Source: Gelatoporia subvermispora B
Lineage: Eukaryota; Basidiomycota; Agaricomycetes; Polyporales; Gelatoporiaceae
Reading direction: 5' to 3'
Assembly: GCA_000320605.2 (NCBI GenBank)
Contig: KB445797.1
Span: 1,510,473-1,574,472 of the forward strand
Length of the DNA stretch: 64,000 nucleotides
Shown here piece by piece: positions 1 through 14,000 of this stretch. The translations under genes and the position numbers were made by a program. The stretch's first letter is position 1, and each line of letters opens with the position of its first letter. The notes under the pieces are model-generated. The model saw only the letters and a program-made list of their open reading frames with translations. It did not search any database and was not told where the DNA came from.

Positions 1-269
1 GAAGTCCACCACGCCCGCCGCCGAGACGCAGCGCCACTACAGCGCATCCCACTCTCACCGCCACGCAGCCCACGCTCTCCCGAGCCCACCACCAAGCCCA
101 CACCGCCCACATGGTGAGCCGCCTTCCCTCCACCGTCACGTCCTGCCACTGACTGACTTGCGTTGCAGTGCCTCTGAGAGCGTATGATCAGTCCTCCGCG
201 GCCCGGCAGGCTGTGTTGGGCGGCTCTGTATATCCCGGCTACTCAAGTAGCTCCTCTCGGCAACGATAA
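1..269 (+). CDS. 3' end of an unrecognised protein gene (partial)
   Basis: The window opens inside a reading frame (codons start at base 2). It runs to a GTGAGC donor at 114, crosses an intron of 55 bp ending in TTGCAG at 168, and continues in phase to a TAA at 267-269. The visible 71 or so residues are rich in Ser, His, Pro and Ala, then end in a Ser/Arg tail (GYSSSSSRQR). Such a low-complexity C-terminus gives no family assignment. The clean splice and frame continuity are the reasons for calling it coding. The rest of the gene lies to the left of the window. Confidence 0.6.
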
Positions 270-2425
<2,156 letters not shown>

Positions 2426-3226
2426 TCTGTTTATATCGCGTACAACCGGAGTGCTTGGAATTGATACCATCTAAGTAGAGTTCTCAGACCGTACTCATGA
2501 TGATGAATTGGCACAGAGTAGCTTCCCTTAAAACTTTCCAATGCTCTCTTAGGCTGACAATGAATTCCAAACTCATGACATACATGACATGGACGTCAAT
2601 CAATTTGCACTTTGCTGGGTCTTGTTGGGCATCGAACGTTGAGCAGGATCGTTACCCGTGTCCGATGCCTCGCCATCTTCTCGGACGTGGCATGAGGTCG
2701 AGCCTTCCAGCTTCCATGTTCGCCTCCTCTCTCTTACGCGGCGGGGCAGTAACACCGGTTATTCCATTTTGCAAGAAACGGATGAATTAGTATATCGACT
2801 TTGTGTTGTTCGCGTTCGTGCTCCGCGCCTGCCTGGCCCAGCCCGCCAGCCATGGTTGACGTTTGCCCCTGAGTTTAGCATCGCGGCAACGAAAGTATTC
2901 TTCCGGCGCAGTTTTGCAATCTCGTACTCTCACCCCCGGTGTATAATGTGTGCGATGTCGAGTTTACATACAAAGTATGCGAGTTGGTAAGAGGTCGAGA
3001 TAGCAATGAAATTCGAGGGCGGTCACCAATCGCATGCCCCGCTGGCGCCAAGGGATGATTCTAGCGGGGCGCTTCCCGGTGATAATGAGCACCACTGCCG
3101 CCAATAATCGGTAGGGATCGTATATTATTACCCCTTCTTAGCTCCTGTAGAGACAGGGAGCGCACATAAAACGGTCGCCAGCGGTCCTGTGGCATCCATC
3201 GATCTCCTTTGCCGTATACCACCACC
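2426..3226. other. Intergenic between the two GDP-fucose genes
   Basis: This 801-bp spacer contains the 3' flank of GDP-L-fucose synthase and the probable promoter of GDP-mannose dehydratase. The genes are therefore separately promoted, not a fused or bicistronic unit. Only short chance ORFs are visible. Confidence 0.5.
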
Positions 3227-4749
3227 ATGTCCGCCCAGATACCAGACGTCCCCGCGCCCTTCTCGCCCCTCGTCAAGCTCAACCTGCCATCGCCCGAGGA
3301 GTATCGCCAGCGCAAGGTCGCGCTGATCTCTGGTACGCACGTCCGTCGCTGCACGAGGTCCGTCGCTAACGTGTAGGCCGCTTGCAGGTATTACGGGGCA
3401 GGATGGGTCGTACTTGTGAGTGAGATCCGCGCACGCTGCTCTCGGCCAGCCAGGGGCTTCGTGCTCGTGTGACTCTGGAGCAGCATTCCACAGTGGAGGG
3501 CTGACGGGGACTTGGGGACTCTACAGGACGGAGCTGCTGCTCTCGAAGGGCTACGAAGTGCACGGCATCATCCGCCGGTCGTCGAGCTTCAACACGAGCC
3601 GGTTGCACCACCTTTACGAAGACCAGCATGAGCGTACGTTGCTGCCACGTCTACAGTAATCAGTCACTCATGTACCGCTAACACCACAGGGCCGAACAAG
3701 TTCAAGCTGCACTACGGCGACCTGAGCGACAGCACGAACCTGGTATACATCATCGCGCAGGTGCAACCAACGGAGGTGTACAACCTCGGCGCGCAGTCGC
3801 ACGTCAAGGTATCGTTCGAGATGGCCGAGTACACTGGGGACGTGGACGGGCTGGGTACGCTGCGGCTGCTGGACGCGATCCGGACGTGCGGGCTCGACAA
3901 GCACGTGCGGTTCTACCAGGCGTCGACGTCGGAGCTGTACGGCAAGGTCGTCGAGACGCCGCAGAGCGAGACGACGCCGTTCTACCCGCGCTCGCCGTAC
4001 GGCGTGGCGAAGCTGTACGCGTTCTGGATCACGGTCAACTACCGCGAGGCGTACGGGATGTACGCGTGCAACGGCATCCTGTTCAACCACGAGAGCCCCC
4101 GCCGGGGCCGCACATTTGTCACCCGCAAGATCTCGCGCGCGGCAGCGGATATCTCGCTGGGGAAGCAGTCGTGCCTCTACCTAGGCAACATCGATGCGCA
4201 GCGTGACTGGGGACACGGTGAGTGGGTCGCTCTTGCCATGGTGGGCCGGCCCCCTGACCTCGGCGCCTGCAGCGCGCGACTATGTCGAGGGCATGTGGCT
4301 CATGCTCCAGCAGCCGACCCCCGAAGACTTTGTGCTCGCGACCGGTGAGACACACCCCGTGCGCGAGTTTGTCGAGAAGTCGTTTGGTCACCTCGGAATG
4401 GAGATCAAGTACGTTGACCAACTTCTCTCAATGGTGCACGGCGCTGACTTGACTGCAGGTGGAGGGGTTCAGGCACCGATGAGGAGGGCTATGATGCGAA
4501 GACCGGCAAGGTGCTTGTCAAGGTTGACACCCGATATTTCCGTCCCGCTGAGGTCGAGTACGTCCTGACCACAATCCAGTTCTGACTTACCTTGTGCTGA
4601 CTTAACGTCTCAGGCTTCTGCTCGGAAACCCCGCCAAAGCCGAGCGCCTGCTTGGTTGGAAGCGCAAGGTGGATTTCGAGTCGCTCGTGAAGGAGATGGT
4701 TGAGGCCGACTTGAAGGCGGCGGCATCTCTCGTGGAGGATCAGAACTAG
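3227..4749 (+). CDS. GDP-mannose 4,6-dehydratase
   Basis: It catalyses the first committed step from GDP-mannose towards GDP-L-fucose (GDP-mannose to GDP-4-keto-6-deoxymannose, NADP-dependent). From the ATG at 3227 a short N-terminal tail leads to the nucleotide-binding motif [10 protein letters not shown] and the family signature [16 protein letters not shown]. The catalytic Thr/Ser-Glu segment is [11 protein letters not shown] and the Tyr-x3-Lys pair lies in [44 protein letters not shown] and the C-terminal [16 protein letters not shown] follow. Splicing is clean through about six introns to the TAG at 4747. The length, roughly 380 residues, is normal and no residue of the catalytic set is missing. 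Its position 800 bp downstream of the next enzyme of the pathway strongly supports the assignment. Confidence 0.95.
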
Positions 4750-6055
4750 ACGACGACGACCAGGACAACACGCGTACGGACATAGGACATGTCTTGCTGA
4801 TTCACGAAGCGTCAAGGGCGCTCGCGCTAGCTTACTCAGTACTCGTATTTAACTTCACCTAGTAGAAGACTTTGAGTCTCTCCGGTACTCCGGACGTGTA
4901 ACAATAAACGAAGTTATAACCTAGATGATGATTGATGTCTTTGATGCGATTGTGTTCACCTGAGACATCCAGAATCGCTGGCTGCGGAACGTACGCCTGA
5001 GTCACTCGGGTCATGCTCAAAGACTGCGTCTCTTGCCACCAGTTTGTGTCGCACATCTAAAATGTTATGCAGCGACTTGTCGATCTGGTAAGCACCGCCT
5101 CATTGACCTTTCGAAGACCCCAACGCTCAAGATCAATTGGTCTCTCTGGATTTGGAAGATCAGAAGACGCACAGTCCGCCAATCGTTGAGCCCGGCCTCC
5201 TATTCCCTCCCATTCTTAGCCATTTCTGCGCTACAGTCACGAGCAGGTGCCTCTGCTGTCTGAGCCGGATATGTGCGCGTGTATGCGCACCCAGACGCCG
5301 GTTTCGTGACCTGAGTGTGAGTTTGGACGTGGCGGGCAACTTCGAGAGATCAGTGAGGGAAGAGAAAACAGCGATGGGTCCAATACCTAGCAGTCGACGG
5401 TTTTTATGCTAGCCAGCCGTTGCGCTCGATGATGAGTAATCTTCGATCCCGGAGGGACGATGATGTCATTGCAAGAGGCGTTCGACTGTCTGGATGTCAT
5501 CGGATAAAGTTGCCCGATATGGTATAAGAACTTCCAGAATCGGAGAGGCAAAAATCCCAGCCTAGGCGGTCGGAATACGTTCTACCAGTGACATGAATTC
5601 TGGATTTACGTTATGCACACATACATATATAATTGAGATGGCCAGCTGACGATGCCTTACTGGTCTCACAGCTCAGCTCCACGTCCACTTGCTCGGTGAA
5701 TTATGCATGAATACGTGTGTGCAGGCACACCCCACACTATCATTGCAGCAAGAGTAGCATCCAATGACTGAACATGTCAATTTTCTCGAAAGATTTTTTT
5801 TTCCATTTGCGATAGGATTGGATCGTTCGACCGTCCTTCTGGCATCGAGCCAGTGGACATACAGCATGATACCGTAAACGATCGGAGTAGATACGAATAA
5901 TCATGCAATCACATGTATCGTGAGCACGCGCAGCTCAGCTTGCGCGAGTATAACACAGATATGTGAGCAAATGAGTCAGCAACCAGGCTTCCAGGCAATA
6001 ATGAGGGTATCGAAAATGATGGTATCGTCATAGCTGTTGGGTTCGTGAAAGGCCA
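4750..6055. other. Intergenic region, nothing recognised
   Basis: About 1.3 kb between GDP-mannose dehydratase and the converging small gene. It contains only short open frames without splice-consistent extension and no repeat that I can see. Confidence 0.45.
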
Positions 6056-6736
6056 TCATCTTCGAGACGTAGACGGAACTGGATATGCACGATGTACTAC
6101 AGCGCCGGCCGGAGCGGCGGTATAGTGCGTATGGGGGTCGTAGTAAGGCGAATATTGCTTTGAGGGCATTCCTAAATATCCGAAATGAGCTAGGTGCTGA
6201 GTAATATGTGAGATCCAGAGGTAGCTCACCATGTATGGGGCGTGGTGTTGGAGGTGGGCTAGGGAGAGATACGGAGGGAGAAGCACCGCGCTTGCGCGAG
6301 TGCTCGCCGCAACGTGCGGCATGCTTGTCGGAGGCGCGCTTCATGACAACACGTGTATCCTCTCGCATTTGGGCATCCTGCGCTTCAGCCTGTATCAACC
6401 TCTGTCGGGTCCTCTCCCCAGCTTCGAGACGTTCCAGGCCAAGTTGCGCGCGCCTTCTGGCAGCGGAATCGCTCGTGGGGTTCCTCAAGATTTGCTCGTA
6501 CTGAAAACGAGGGAGGTCAGCTTCACTAGAACGACGAAGACGGGGATGCGACTAGCCTGCTCTCGCTCATCTTCTTCAGGCAATCCTGGTAGAGGAATTG
6601 TCTTCAAGCGTGGAGCAGAGGGAGGTCCATACGCGTGTGGGCCACCCGAGTAGTTCCCTGGAGCGACGTGGTAGTAGGCGGGAACCATGTAATATTGTGA
6701 AGTCGTGTCGTTGTAGAGGTGAGGGTAGGTAGACAT
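6056..6736 (-). CDS. Small hypothetical protein, Tyr/Pro/His-rich ends, charged centre
   Basis: I read three exons. Exon 1 (6736-6557) starts MSTYPHLYNDTT and is rich in Tyr, Pro, Gly and His. Exon 2 (6500-6230) is a charged, probably coiled-coil stretch (YEQILRNPTSDSAARRRAQL, then many Arg, Glu, Gln) ending in a Pro/Ser-rich segment. Exon 3 (6171-6056) returns to Tyr/Pro/His composition (YSPYYDPHTHYTAAP) and ends STSRR-stop. Intron 2 (58 bp) has GTGAGC and TTTAG ends. Intron 1 (56 bp) keeps the frame only with a GC donor (CAG|GCTAGT), so it is a candidate GC-AG intron. The similar composition of both ends and the in-phase joins argue for a real gene of about 190 residues. I do not recognise a family. 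Confidence 0.55.
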
Positions 6737-8179
6737 CGTGCAAGAGATAGAGTGCTACTGCGCCTGCGCAACAAAGTCTGCCCAGTCTGGCTGGCTTATA
6801 ACTCCTCTGAGCTAGGGTAATGGACGTAGCACCGGAGCTTGACAAGACATAGCCGCAGCGAGGTTTCATTCCAGAAGTCGGTCAGGGCGGTACACCGCTG
6901 CAGCGGTGGACGCGCAGCGCTGCTGTGGGAGCTGTCCCCCTGGCCAGCGGCTCGGTCCGGCCAGCAGAAGCTCAAGAAGTCGGGCATATATGGATGACAC
7001 AGTTCCAACCGTCACCCGCACGGGACGAGGCAATGAGAACCTTGTCTGGATACAGGTTGAGAAGGTTCTGGCAATAGATCTCGACAAAGATAGCATGAAT
7101 GGGCGGGGCCGGGGGGCTGTCCCTGGCCCACTGGCGCACGATACAGAGGCAGACGCCCTGCTATTTGGGCTGCCACGTTGCAGGACATGGCCGCATATGA
7201 ATCAAATCTTCCCAGTCAGACTGAAGTTTTATGTAGTCAAGAATATATGTCCAGAGTGATCGTTCAGATATTCGGAATAGGAAAGCAGTCAAGTTGTTAC
7301 TGCTTGGAGGTTGTCGTGATCAATACAGAGAAACGAAATCATCTGCCACCGTTAAGAAGTCGAACCTGTGCTGAACACCATACTCAGTGAGCTCGCCGTC
7401 GCGCAAGGTTTCAGTGATCCAGTCTGCCAGGCAGTAAACACCTTCGAAAATGTCGGGTGATAGACTGGAAGGTGTCCGACAGGTGTGAAGACACTGCCCG
7501 CGGTGGCGCATCGCGGGATAGCCAAAAGCAAATATGTAGATCTCTTATCGCAAGGGCAACATGGCCCCGGTGCAGGCAATGCCCGTGTAGGCCAAAGTTA
7601 GGATAGCCACGGGCGCAGCGGCTGGAGGCGGAGTTAACATCCCAGAAATGACATAGCGCGCCATGCATGAGGATCACGAAAACCAAGATTGAGTTGCTTG
7701 GCCACACACGACACCAATGACAGCGGCCGTCCGTTGTCAAATTAGAGATAGTCAGTCCAGAACGATCCGCGCCAAAGACGAGTTCGAGGGGCGTGGTAAA
7801 AAGAAAGTGACCTAGTTGCCTCCCAGGTTTTGAGTTTACAGGCGAAGTTCTAGACCCAGTCGCCCAGTGACGCAGACACAGTACATTTCAGTGAAATGCG
7901 GCCGCTGGCTATGCGTGAAGAGATCAGCCTAGAACACGCTGTCTACCTCGAGCTCACGTCAGTGGGGAAGATGTAGTGCCTGCCTATGATCCGACTTGCA
8001 GGGTCTGATGTTTGGATGATCCTGAGACCCCAAGTTCGACGGTTGACTCTGGGTGATACATTGACTATATGGGAAGACAAAATGCACAGATCAGGATCCG
8101 ATACTGCTGATCTCGTATATGCCATCGAAACTTCGTGACCTCTGATGACCGCCATCTGTCCTGCAGTGGAAATGAAGCC
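6737..8179. other. Intergenic, no recognisable gene
   Basis: About 1.4 kb with only short ORFs on both strands. The stretch near 7330-7500 (minus) has a 60-residue open frame that I could not connect to anything. The DNA next to it, from 8180, is degenerate coding sequence. Confidence 0.4.
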
Positions 8180-8545
8180 GTGAACGTCCTTCCATTGTTA
8201 CATCATCACGCTCATACTGGTCATGCACACTCAAGCATATCATCTGGGCAACTTTGAGGCGATAAATCACGGCGCTCACGATCTCTCTCCACTCGCCTTC
8301 TGGCGATGTGCGCGGAAGTTGCGTTGCAGCTTCGATGACTGGCAGCTCGATGATGGATTCAATTTTTCGCTGAAAGTCTTTCGCCTCGTTGACCGGTCAG
8401 TCATCACGCTCGAAATCACATGAACAAATTACTCACCGGAGGCCCAGCCGCTTCGCAAACAACTGCGTCAATTTGTCTAAGGCGCGGTTATCCCGGGAAA
8501 TATCCCAAAGTGGAAGTACCACATGAGATTCTACGTTAATTGGGG
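8180..8545 (-). pseudogene. Unrecognised coding-like fragment
   Basis: Two minus-strand segments read as protein and join across a GTGAGT donor. The first contains LWDISRDNRALDKLTQLF and AKRLGL. The second contains EAKDFQRKIESIIELP and EWREIVSAVIYRLKVAQMI. Both look like conserved globular sequence, but I find no start codon or complete frame on either side. Upstream, towards 8640, the frame is interrupted. Its position beside the FAD-monooxygenase relic and an assembly gap suggests a decayed locus. I do not recognise the family. Confidence 0.4.
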
Positions 8546-8729
8546 ATTAGCGAAGCGAGCAACTTCCATAGTCTCGGAGTCCCTCGTAGTTACCCGTATG
8601 CTCAGCGACAGCGTTTGATACTGCATTTCAACATCTCCGAGGTCCTGCTCATGGAGAGCCTGCTGGCAATGCAAGAGAGGTCCGAAAGGAGTATAAGTAC
8701 AAAATTCGGAATAACAATATCAAGCCATA

Positions 8730-9280
8730 TCAGATCTCGCTATCGCCGACAAAAGGGTACGGATACATCTCGTCGAGAGTTGCCGCGACAGCGTCAATGT
8801 CCTTCCAGAACGCTCGGGTCATGTCGTTACGCCTCTTGCAAGCCTCGATGCCGTGGACAACGCAGGCTTCTGCCTGCTTTCGTGCCTCTTTAAGAAGGAC
8901 AGTCTCCCGAGGGATGCAAATCGCCTCATATTCCTTGTATATATTTTCGAGGACGTCCGTCGACGGCGAAGAGGCCGATGGGTTGACTAGAAGTCGGAGT
9001 AGTATGCGAGGCTGCCAAGCTCTGTTTCAACCACTTTCTTCAAGAGATCAGGAATGAGAGCTAGGACGCGAAGGCCATTGGATTGTAGGCTGCGGCGCGG
9101 CGATGTCAAACACATGGGCAATCTCAAATCAAAAGTAAACGCTCACCCAATACTGAGACCCGTGCTTGTTGGCTCGAAAAGCCGTTCGTAGACGACAGGT
9201 TCATACCCCTTCGGCTTCAGAAACACAGCCAGAACAGGGCTTGTCCTGCAGCTTGCGATAATTACTTTAGTCAAAGACAT
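8730..9280 (-). pseudogene. Internally deleted FAD-dependent monooxygenase relic (salicylate-hydroxylase-like)
   Basis: The ATG at 9278-9280 starts a sequence that resembles the N-terminus of fungal FAD monooxygenases (VFLKPKGYEPVVYERLFEP, then a GTGAGC...GCCGCAG intron, then LQSNGLRVLALIPDLLKKVV). After an in-frame stop (YYSDF-stop) the sequence passes directly to what looks like the family's C-terminus (LLKEARKQAEACVVHGIEAC, AFWKDIDAV, YPFVGDSEI-stop at 8730). The expected few hundred residues in between, including the substrate domain, are absent. The first glycine-rich loop, expected as GxGxxG, reads IIASCRTSP and is destroyed. This is therefore a deletion derivative and not a working enzyme. 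The family call is from remembered motifs, without a search. Confidence 0.7.
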
Positions 9281-9474
9281 TTGCAGAGGTGTTCAGTATG
9301 CGAAGAAATAGGACAAAGTATGGTATGAAGGCCTGCGGAGGCATACAGCAATCAGGGCCCTGTATAATGCTAGAGCAGATGTGCTGATGGTGGCTGTGCG
9401 GCATGAGAAAAGTAGCGTACGAACAGACCGTCCGCCACTTACAGACATATGATAATCCCTGGACGAGACACGGA

Positions 9475-10204
9475 NNNNNNNNNNNNNNNNNNNNNNNNNN
9501 NNNNNNNNNNNNNNNNNNNNNNNNNNNNNNNNNNNNNNNNNNNNNNNNNNNNNNNNNNNNNNNNNNNNNNNNNNNNNNNNNNNNNNNNNNNNNNNNNNNN
9601 NNNNNNNNNNNNNNNNNNNNNNNNNNNNNNNNNNNNNNNNNNNNNNNNNNNNNNNNNNNNNNNNNNNNNNNNNNNNNNNNNNNNNNNNNNNNNNNNNNNN
9701 NNNNNNNNNNNNNNNNNNNNNNNNNNNNNNNNNNNNNNNNNNNNNNNNNNNNNNNNNNNNNNNNNNNNNNNNNNNNNNNNNNNNNNNNNNNNNNNNNNNN
9801 NNNNNNNNNNNNNNNNNNNNNNNNNNNNNNNNNNNNNNNNNNNNNNNNNNNNNNNNNNNNNNNNNNNNNNNNNNNNNNNNNNNNNNNNNNNNNNNNNNNN
9901 NNNNNNNNNNNNNNNNNNNNNNNNNNNNNNNNNNNNNNNNNNNNNNNNNNNNNNNNNNNNNNNNNNNNNNNNNNNNNNNNNNNNNNNNNNNNNNNNNNNN
10001 NNNNNNNNNNNNNNNNNNNNNNNNNNNNNNNNNNNNNNNNNNNNNNNNNNNNNNNNNNNNNNNNNNNNNNNNNNNNNNNNNNNNNNNNNNNNNNNNNNNN
10101 NNNNNNNNNNNNNNNNNNNNNNNNNNNNNNNNNNNNNNNNNNNNNNNNNNNNNNNNNNNNNNNNNNNNNNNNNNNNNNNNNNNNNNNNNNNNNNNNNNNN
10201 NNNN
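9475..10204. other. Assembly gap (N run, 730 bases)
   Basis: Unknown bases. The right edge begins with a run of eight G. Nothing can be said about what is missing. The two flanks do not obviously belong to the same gene. Confidence 0.99.
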
Positions 10205-11080
10205 GGGGGGGGCGTGCCGTGGCTTATTTCAAGCACCGCGCGAACCTAGTGAGACCCACGTGGGCGGAACTGGTTTTGCGCTCGTTTTGCCCCGCGTGGG
10301 TCAAAGACCGTTGATCCAGAGTCAGACGTCAGGGAATGCTTCCGCAGATGTATTTCCCATTGGACGCTGAAATGACTATCAAATTCAAGGCGCCCAGGGT
10401 CCGCCGTTGGCAGAGGTGTGGGCCATACCGCGACCAAGGATGAGGATGATCGTCGCATCGAAGCCCCGAGATAGGAGGTGTAGGGCCAGTCGTACGTCGT
10501 AATTCCGCTGGAAGACAGATGCTTCAATCAAGATTATTCAGGTTGGTGAACGGCTTGTACAGTTTATCGACTGCATGTTGTTGACCTCATATGATTGTAG
10601 CCCGCAAGTTAAGATACCTGATAGTGAGTTGGGTGGATCAATCGCGGTCAGCTGTAGTGCAGTTGGCTTACAACTTCAACTTCAAGTAAGAGCGCCCGTG
10701 TGGGAGGTTGCCGTGTGGGAGGAGCTATTGCAAGTTGCAACCCGGCGCTGCAGTCCCACTACGTGCAGGTAGCAAGTCAGGCTCAAGAGGAGCTTTGTTC
10801 CAACCTGGGAGCTTGACAGAAATTGGTAACAGCTCACGAAGATGAATGTGGGAATCCCGCGAGGTCCCCAGCAGCACGAGTTGCCCGGGCAATCCGACAA
10901 ATCGAGGACAGCATCACTACTCCGTCTACAAATACACAGGTACCTTGAAGCGATACAGGGTGGTGGTATGATAACAATGCACTACATGGAAAGAAACATG
11001 GTCTACAAGGGGCTGAAACGACTTACGATGATCCATGGTGGTGGGAAGTACAACGACGAATTATCCGATGCTAGCAATCC
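10205..11080. other. Intergenic, right flank of the gap
   Basis: It contains a 93-residue minus-strand open frame (10246-10527) with no recognisable motif, and the 3' flank of the C2-domain gene. I see no supported feature. Confidence 0.4.
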
Positions 11081-14000
11081 TCAAACTTCCGTCTCGATAT
11101 CAGGCTCTCGAGCCTTCATCTTGAAGCGGCTCTTCACAGCATGTGCACCTTCTTCGACACTGTCCTTCACCCACTGCGCGGTCCTGGCAGGCTTGACCTG
11201 CATGACCCCGCGGTGGTCTCGATGCAGCTCCTTCTCGTGGTCACGCCAGTCTTTCAGCTTCCCGACAAGGCCCTTTCGCCCGCCTTCACTGCCTCTCTCC
11301 TCGTCACCTTCTTCATCTCGCTGGCCCCTGGGTAGTCCATCTTGATCTAGTGCCGCCTCGCCACGGGTCTGGTCATCAACAGCATCGTCAGAAACAAGCG
11401 TATTGGTGCCGAGCTGCTCCCGGTTCTCGTCGGCGGCTTCATGATCCCCAGAGATCGTATTGAGGGGGCCGCCGGTTAAGGTGCTGTCCGTCTTTTGCTC
11501 GGGTGGCTCTTGATTGTCCTCGACCTGGGTGTCCGTATTCTCGGTCGTCTTATGGGAGCTAGGCGTGCGCTCGTCCATCTGCCCGACAGCCTCGCGCATC
11601 CCACCGGCCTTCTGACGATCAAACTCGTCCCATGCCTCCCGTTTCTTCGAGCCCGCACCAGAGAGCATCTGATGGTGGCGTTCAGAGATCCCGGGACGGA
11701 AGATGATGTCCAGGAACACGCTGCCGATGCGTTCCACCTTCTCCTTGTCCGAATCCCAGAATTTCAGGTTGCCGTCCGGGGGTACGTAGTTGAGCTTCAG
11801 CCTCGAGTAGTCATCATGCTGGGCTTGCCAGAGTGCAATCTCGACTGTGCCCTCCTCGGAGTCTACAAGGTCGCGCAGCCAGAGGACAGCCAGCGTCTTC
11901 CTCCCGGATCTCTTGAATTCGGAAGTCTCGCGGAACGAGATTAGGAGCGCGGCGCCATAACGCTGACGTACAGGGATAATCGCCACCCCCTCTCGAGGCC
12001 ACACGGTCAGACCGTCATCTCGGCATTCAGCTTGTTTACGAGAGATCTTATCCTCCGCCCCCGACGTAGTAGTCTTCAGTCGTATCTCGTGGCCAGAAAA
12101 GTCCTCTAGGTCAGACTTGACTGCTATGTCGCGGATCTCGAGTGTGCCAGTGTCAAATCCAAGAAGATTTGGAGGAAGCTTAGCCTCGATTGGCCTGAAC
12201 AGTACCGAGATCCGCACTCGGCCATGTCCAAGACCCTCTTCAAGAGAGTAGAAGCGAGTAATCTCTGATGCGTTGACAAAGAGCTCGGAGAGCTGCGCAA
12301 GTAATCAGTTGCAGGCTAGACAGAAGGGGGGCTAAACCGTACTTTGAGGAAGACGACTCCAAGAACCGCGTCGTGTTCTCGCATGCGCGAATCTCTCACT
12401 GTCACAGTAACATGTGACTTTCTCCAGTCTCGGACGAAACGCTCTGTGCCAGCGTTGAAGATTGGCGAGCTTGTAATTGGCTTGACGCGAGTTTGATAGA
12501 GCTAGTCGGCGCATGAGACACGTACACTCTCAACATTTCAGGACTTCAAGACAACTCACCAATTCGTCGTTGAGGGAGCTGGCGAAGAAGGTATAGGTCA
12601 ACAAATCACTCTGGACGAGCGGGTCGGCGGACTCACATCATACAATACGACGACGGCAATCCCTCGGCCTCCTCAGTCGTCTCCTCTGTATCATTTTGTC
12701 CCTTCTCCCCCTTCTTTCCCTTTTCACCCTTCCGCTCCTTCCCCTGCCTTTTCACCATCAATCCCCGAATTTCATGCACCTGCACGCTTAGGATCCCGCT
12801 CGGCCACTCCGGGTCGGGAGGAGTGACGAGCACAGCCGCCTCGAGATCGTTCAGCGCGACCGCGCGGGCCTGCTTGAACGCGGGCTGCGTGCGCAGGTCG
12901 TCCGGAATGCCCGGGTCTGCGCCGTCCGTGGACAGAGACGGGTTTGGGGGCATCTTACCGTAGTAGCCGGCGGTGAACTCGAGCGAGCCGGGCCGCGCCT
13001 TCGAGTCGGGGCTCTGCAACCGGAGGACACGCCGCACGGGCTGTCCGCGCTGCCGGATGAGGTCGACAATGTCGATTTGTTCGTAGCCCATCATGTCATC
13101 CTAGTACCGCGCTACTGTGAGAGGTGTTCGTGCTGATTACAGGACGCTAGAACGTACGACGCTCATACGATCTGAATCCCAGAGCTGGAAACTGAGCTTC
13201 TCGCGCAGCTTGACAGTATTAGTGTCGACGAGAAGTACAGCGGTCTCCTCGAATACGGGATTGCAGTCGGCTTTGATGATACGTGTGGAGTAGAGTGGCT
13301 TGCCAAGCCGGGAAAAGGTGAGTACAACATAGGGGTCTGCTAGATGCCATATTAAGTTGCTGCCGGGAGTACAACTAGAGGATGCGGAGTTGACTACAGA
13401 CCTGACTTGCCATTAGCATCCATGGCTTTCACTCCTGTCGCTCGATGAATATGCACGACAAGCACACCGATTGCATCCGTGTCTGCAAAGTGATCAGTAC
13501 AGAGGAGTAGATAACATCGTCAAAACAATTACCTTTCTTGATATCGTCTCCGCTGATGAGTTTCTGCAAATCCAGAGTCAAGCTTTTCGGAGCGACATAT
13601 TCCGCGGCGGCAGTATCGAGAGCGCTTGATATGAAGCCAGAGATGAAAGGGATGTTCATGACGTTCGGGAGGTGCTCGCTGAGGGGCGTTGCGGAGATGG
13701 TAATTCTTGGAAGACCCAAGAGTGTGACCAGTGTAGTCTTGACACTGGAAATACGGATCAGCCACTACACATAGAAAGCGACGACGTGGTGTCTCACAAT
13801 GGGGGGTCCGAGATCAGTTGCAGACGCGCGCGAGCAGTCCCAACGACACCAGTGACTTCCACCCAGACGGCTGTACGAATGTGAGTTGGTGGACAGTTCA
13901 GGAAGGTAATAGCACTAACGGAACTTGACGCCATATATTCCTTTTAATCCGAGGAAGAATTCGACGAGCAGGCTATAACACGTTACTATCTGCCTTTATA

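Noticed and set aside
5976..6055. Alternative C-terminus of the small gene ending at 5976
   Set aside because: It requires reading through a GTGAGC...TTTAG intron; the spliced exon 3 has the same Tyr/Pro/His composition as exon 1 and ends at 6056.
9403..10314. Long open frames across 9475-10204
   Set aside because: They consist mostly of unknown bases in the assembly gap, so there is no evidence for coding.
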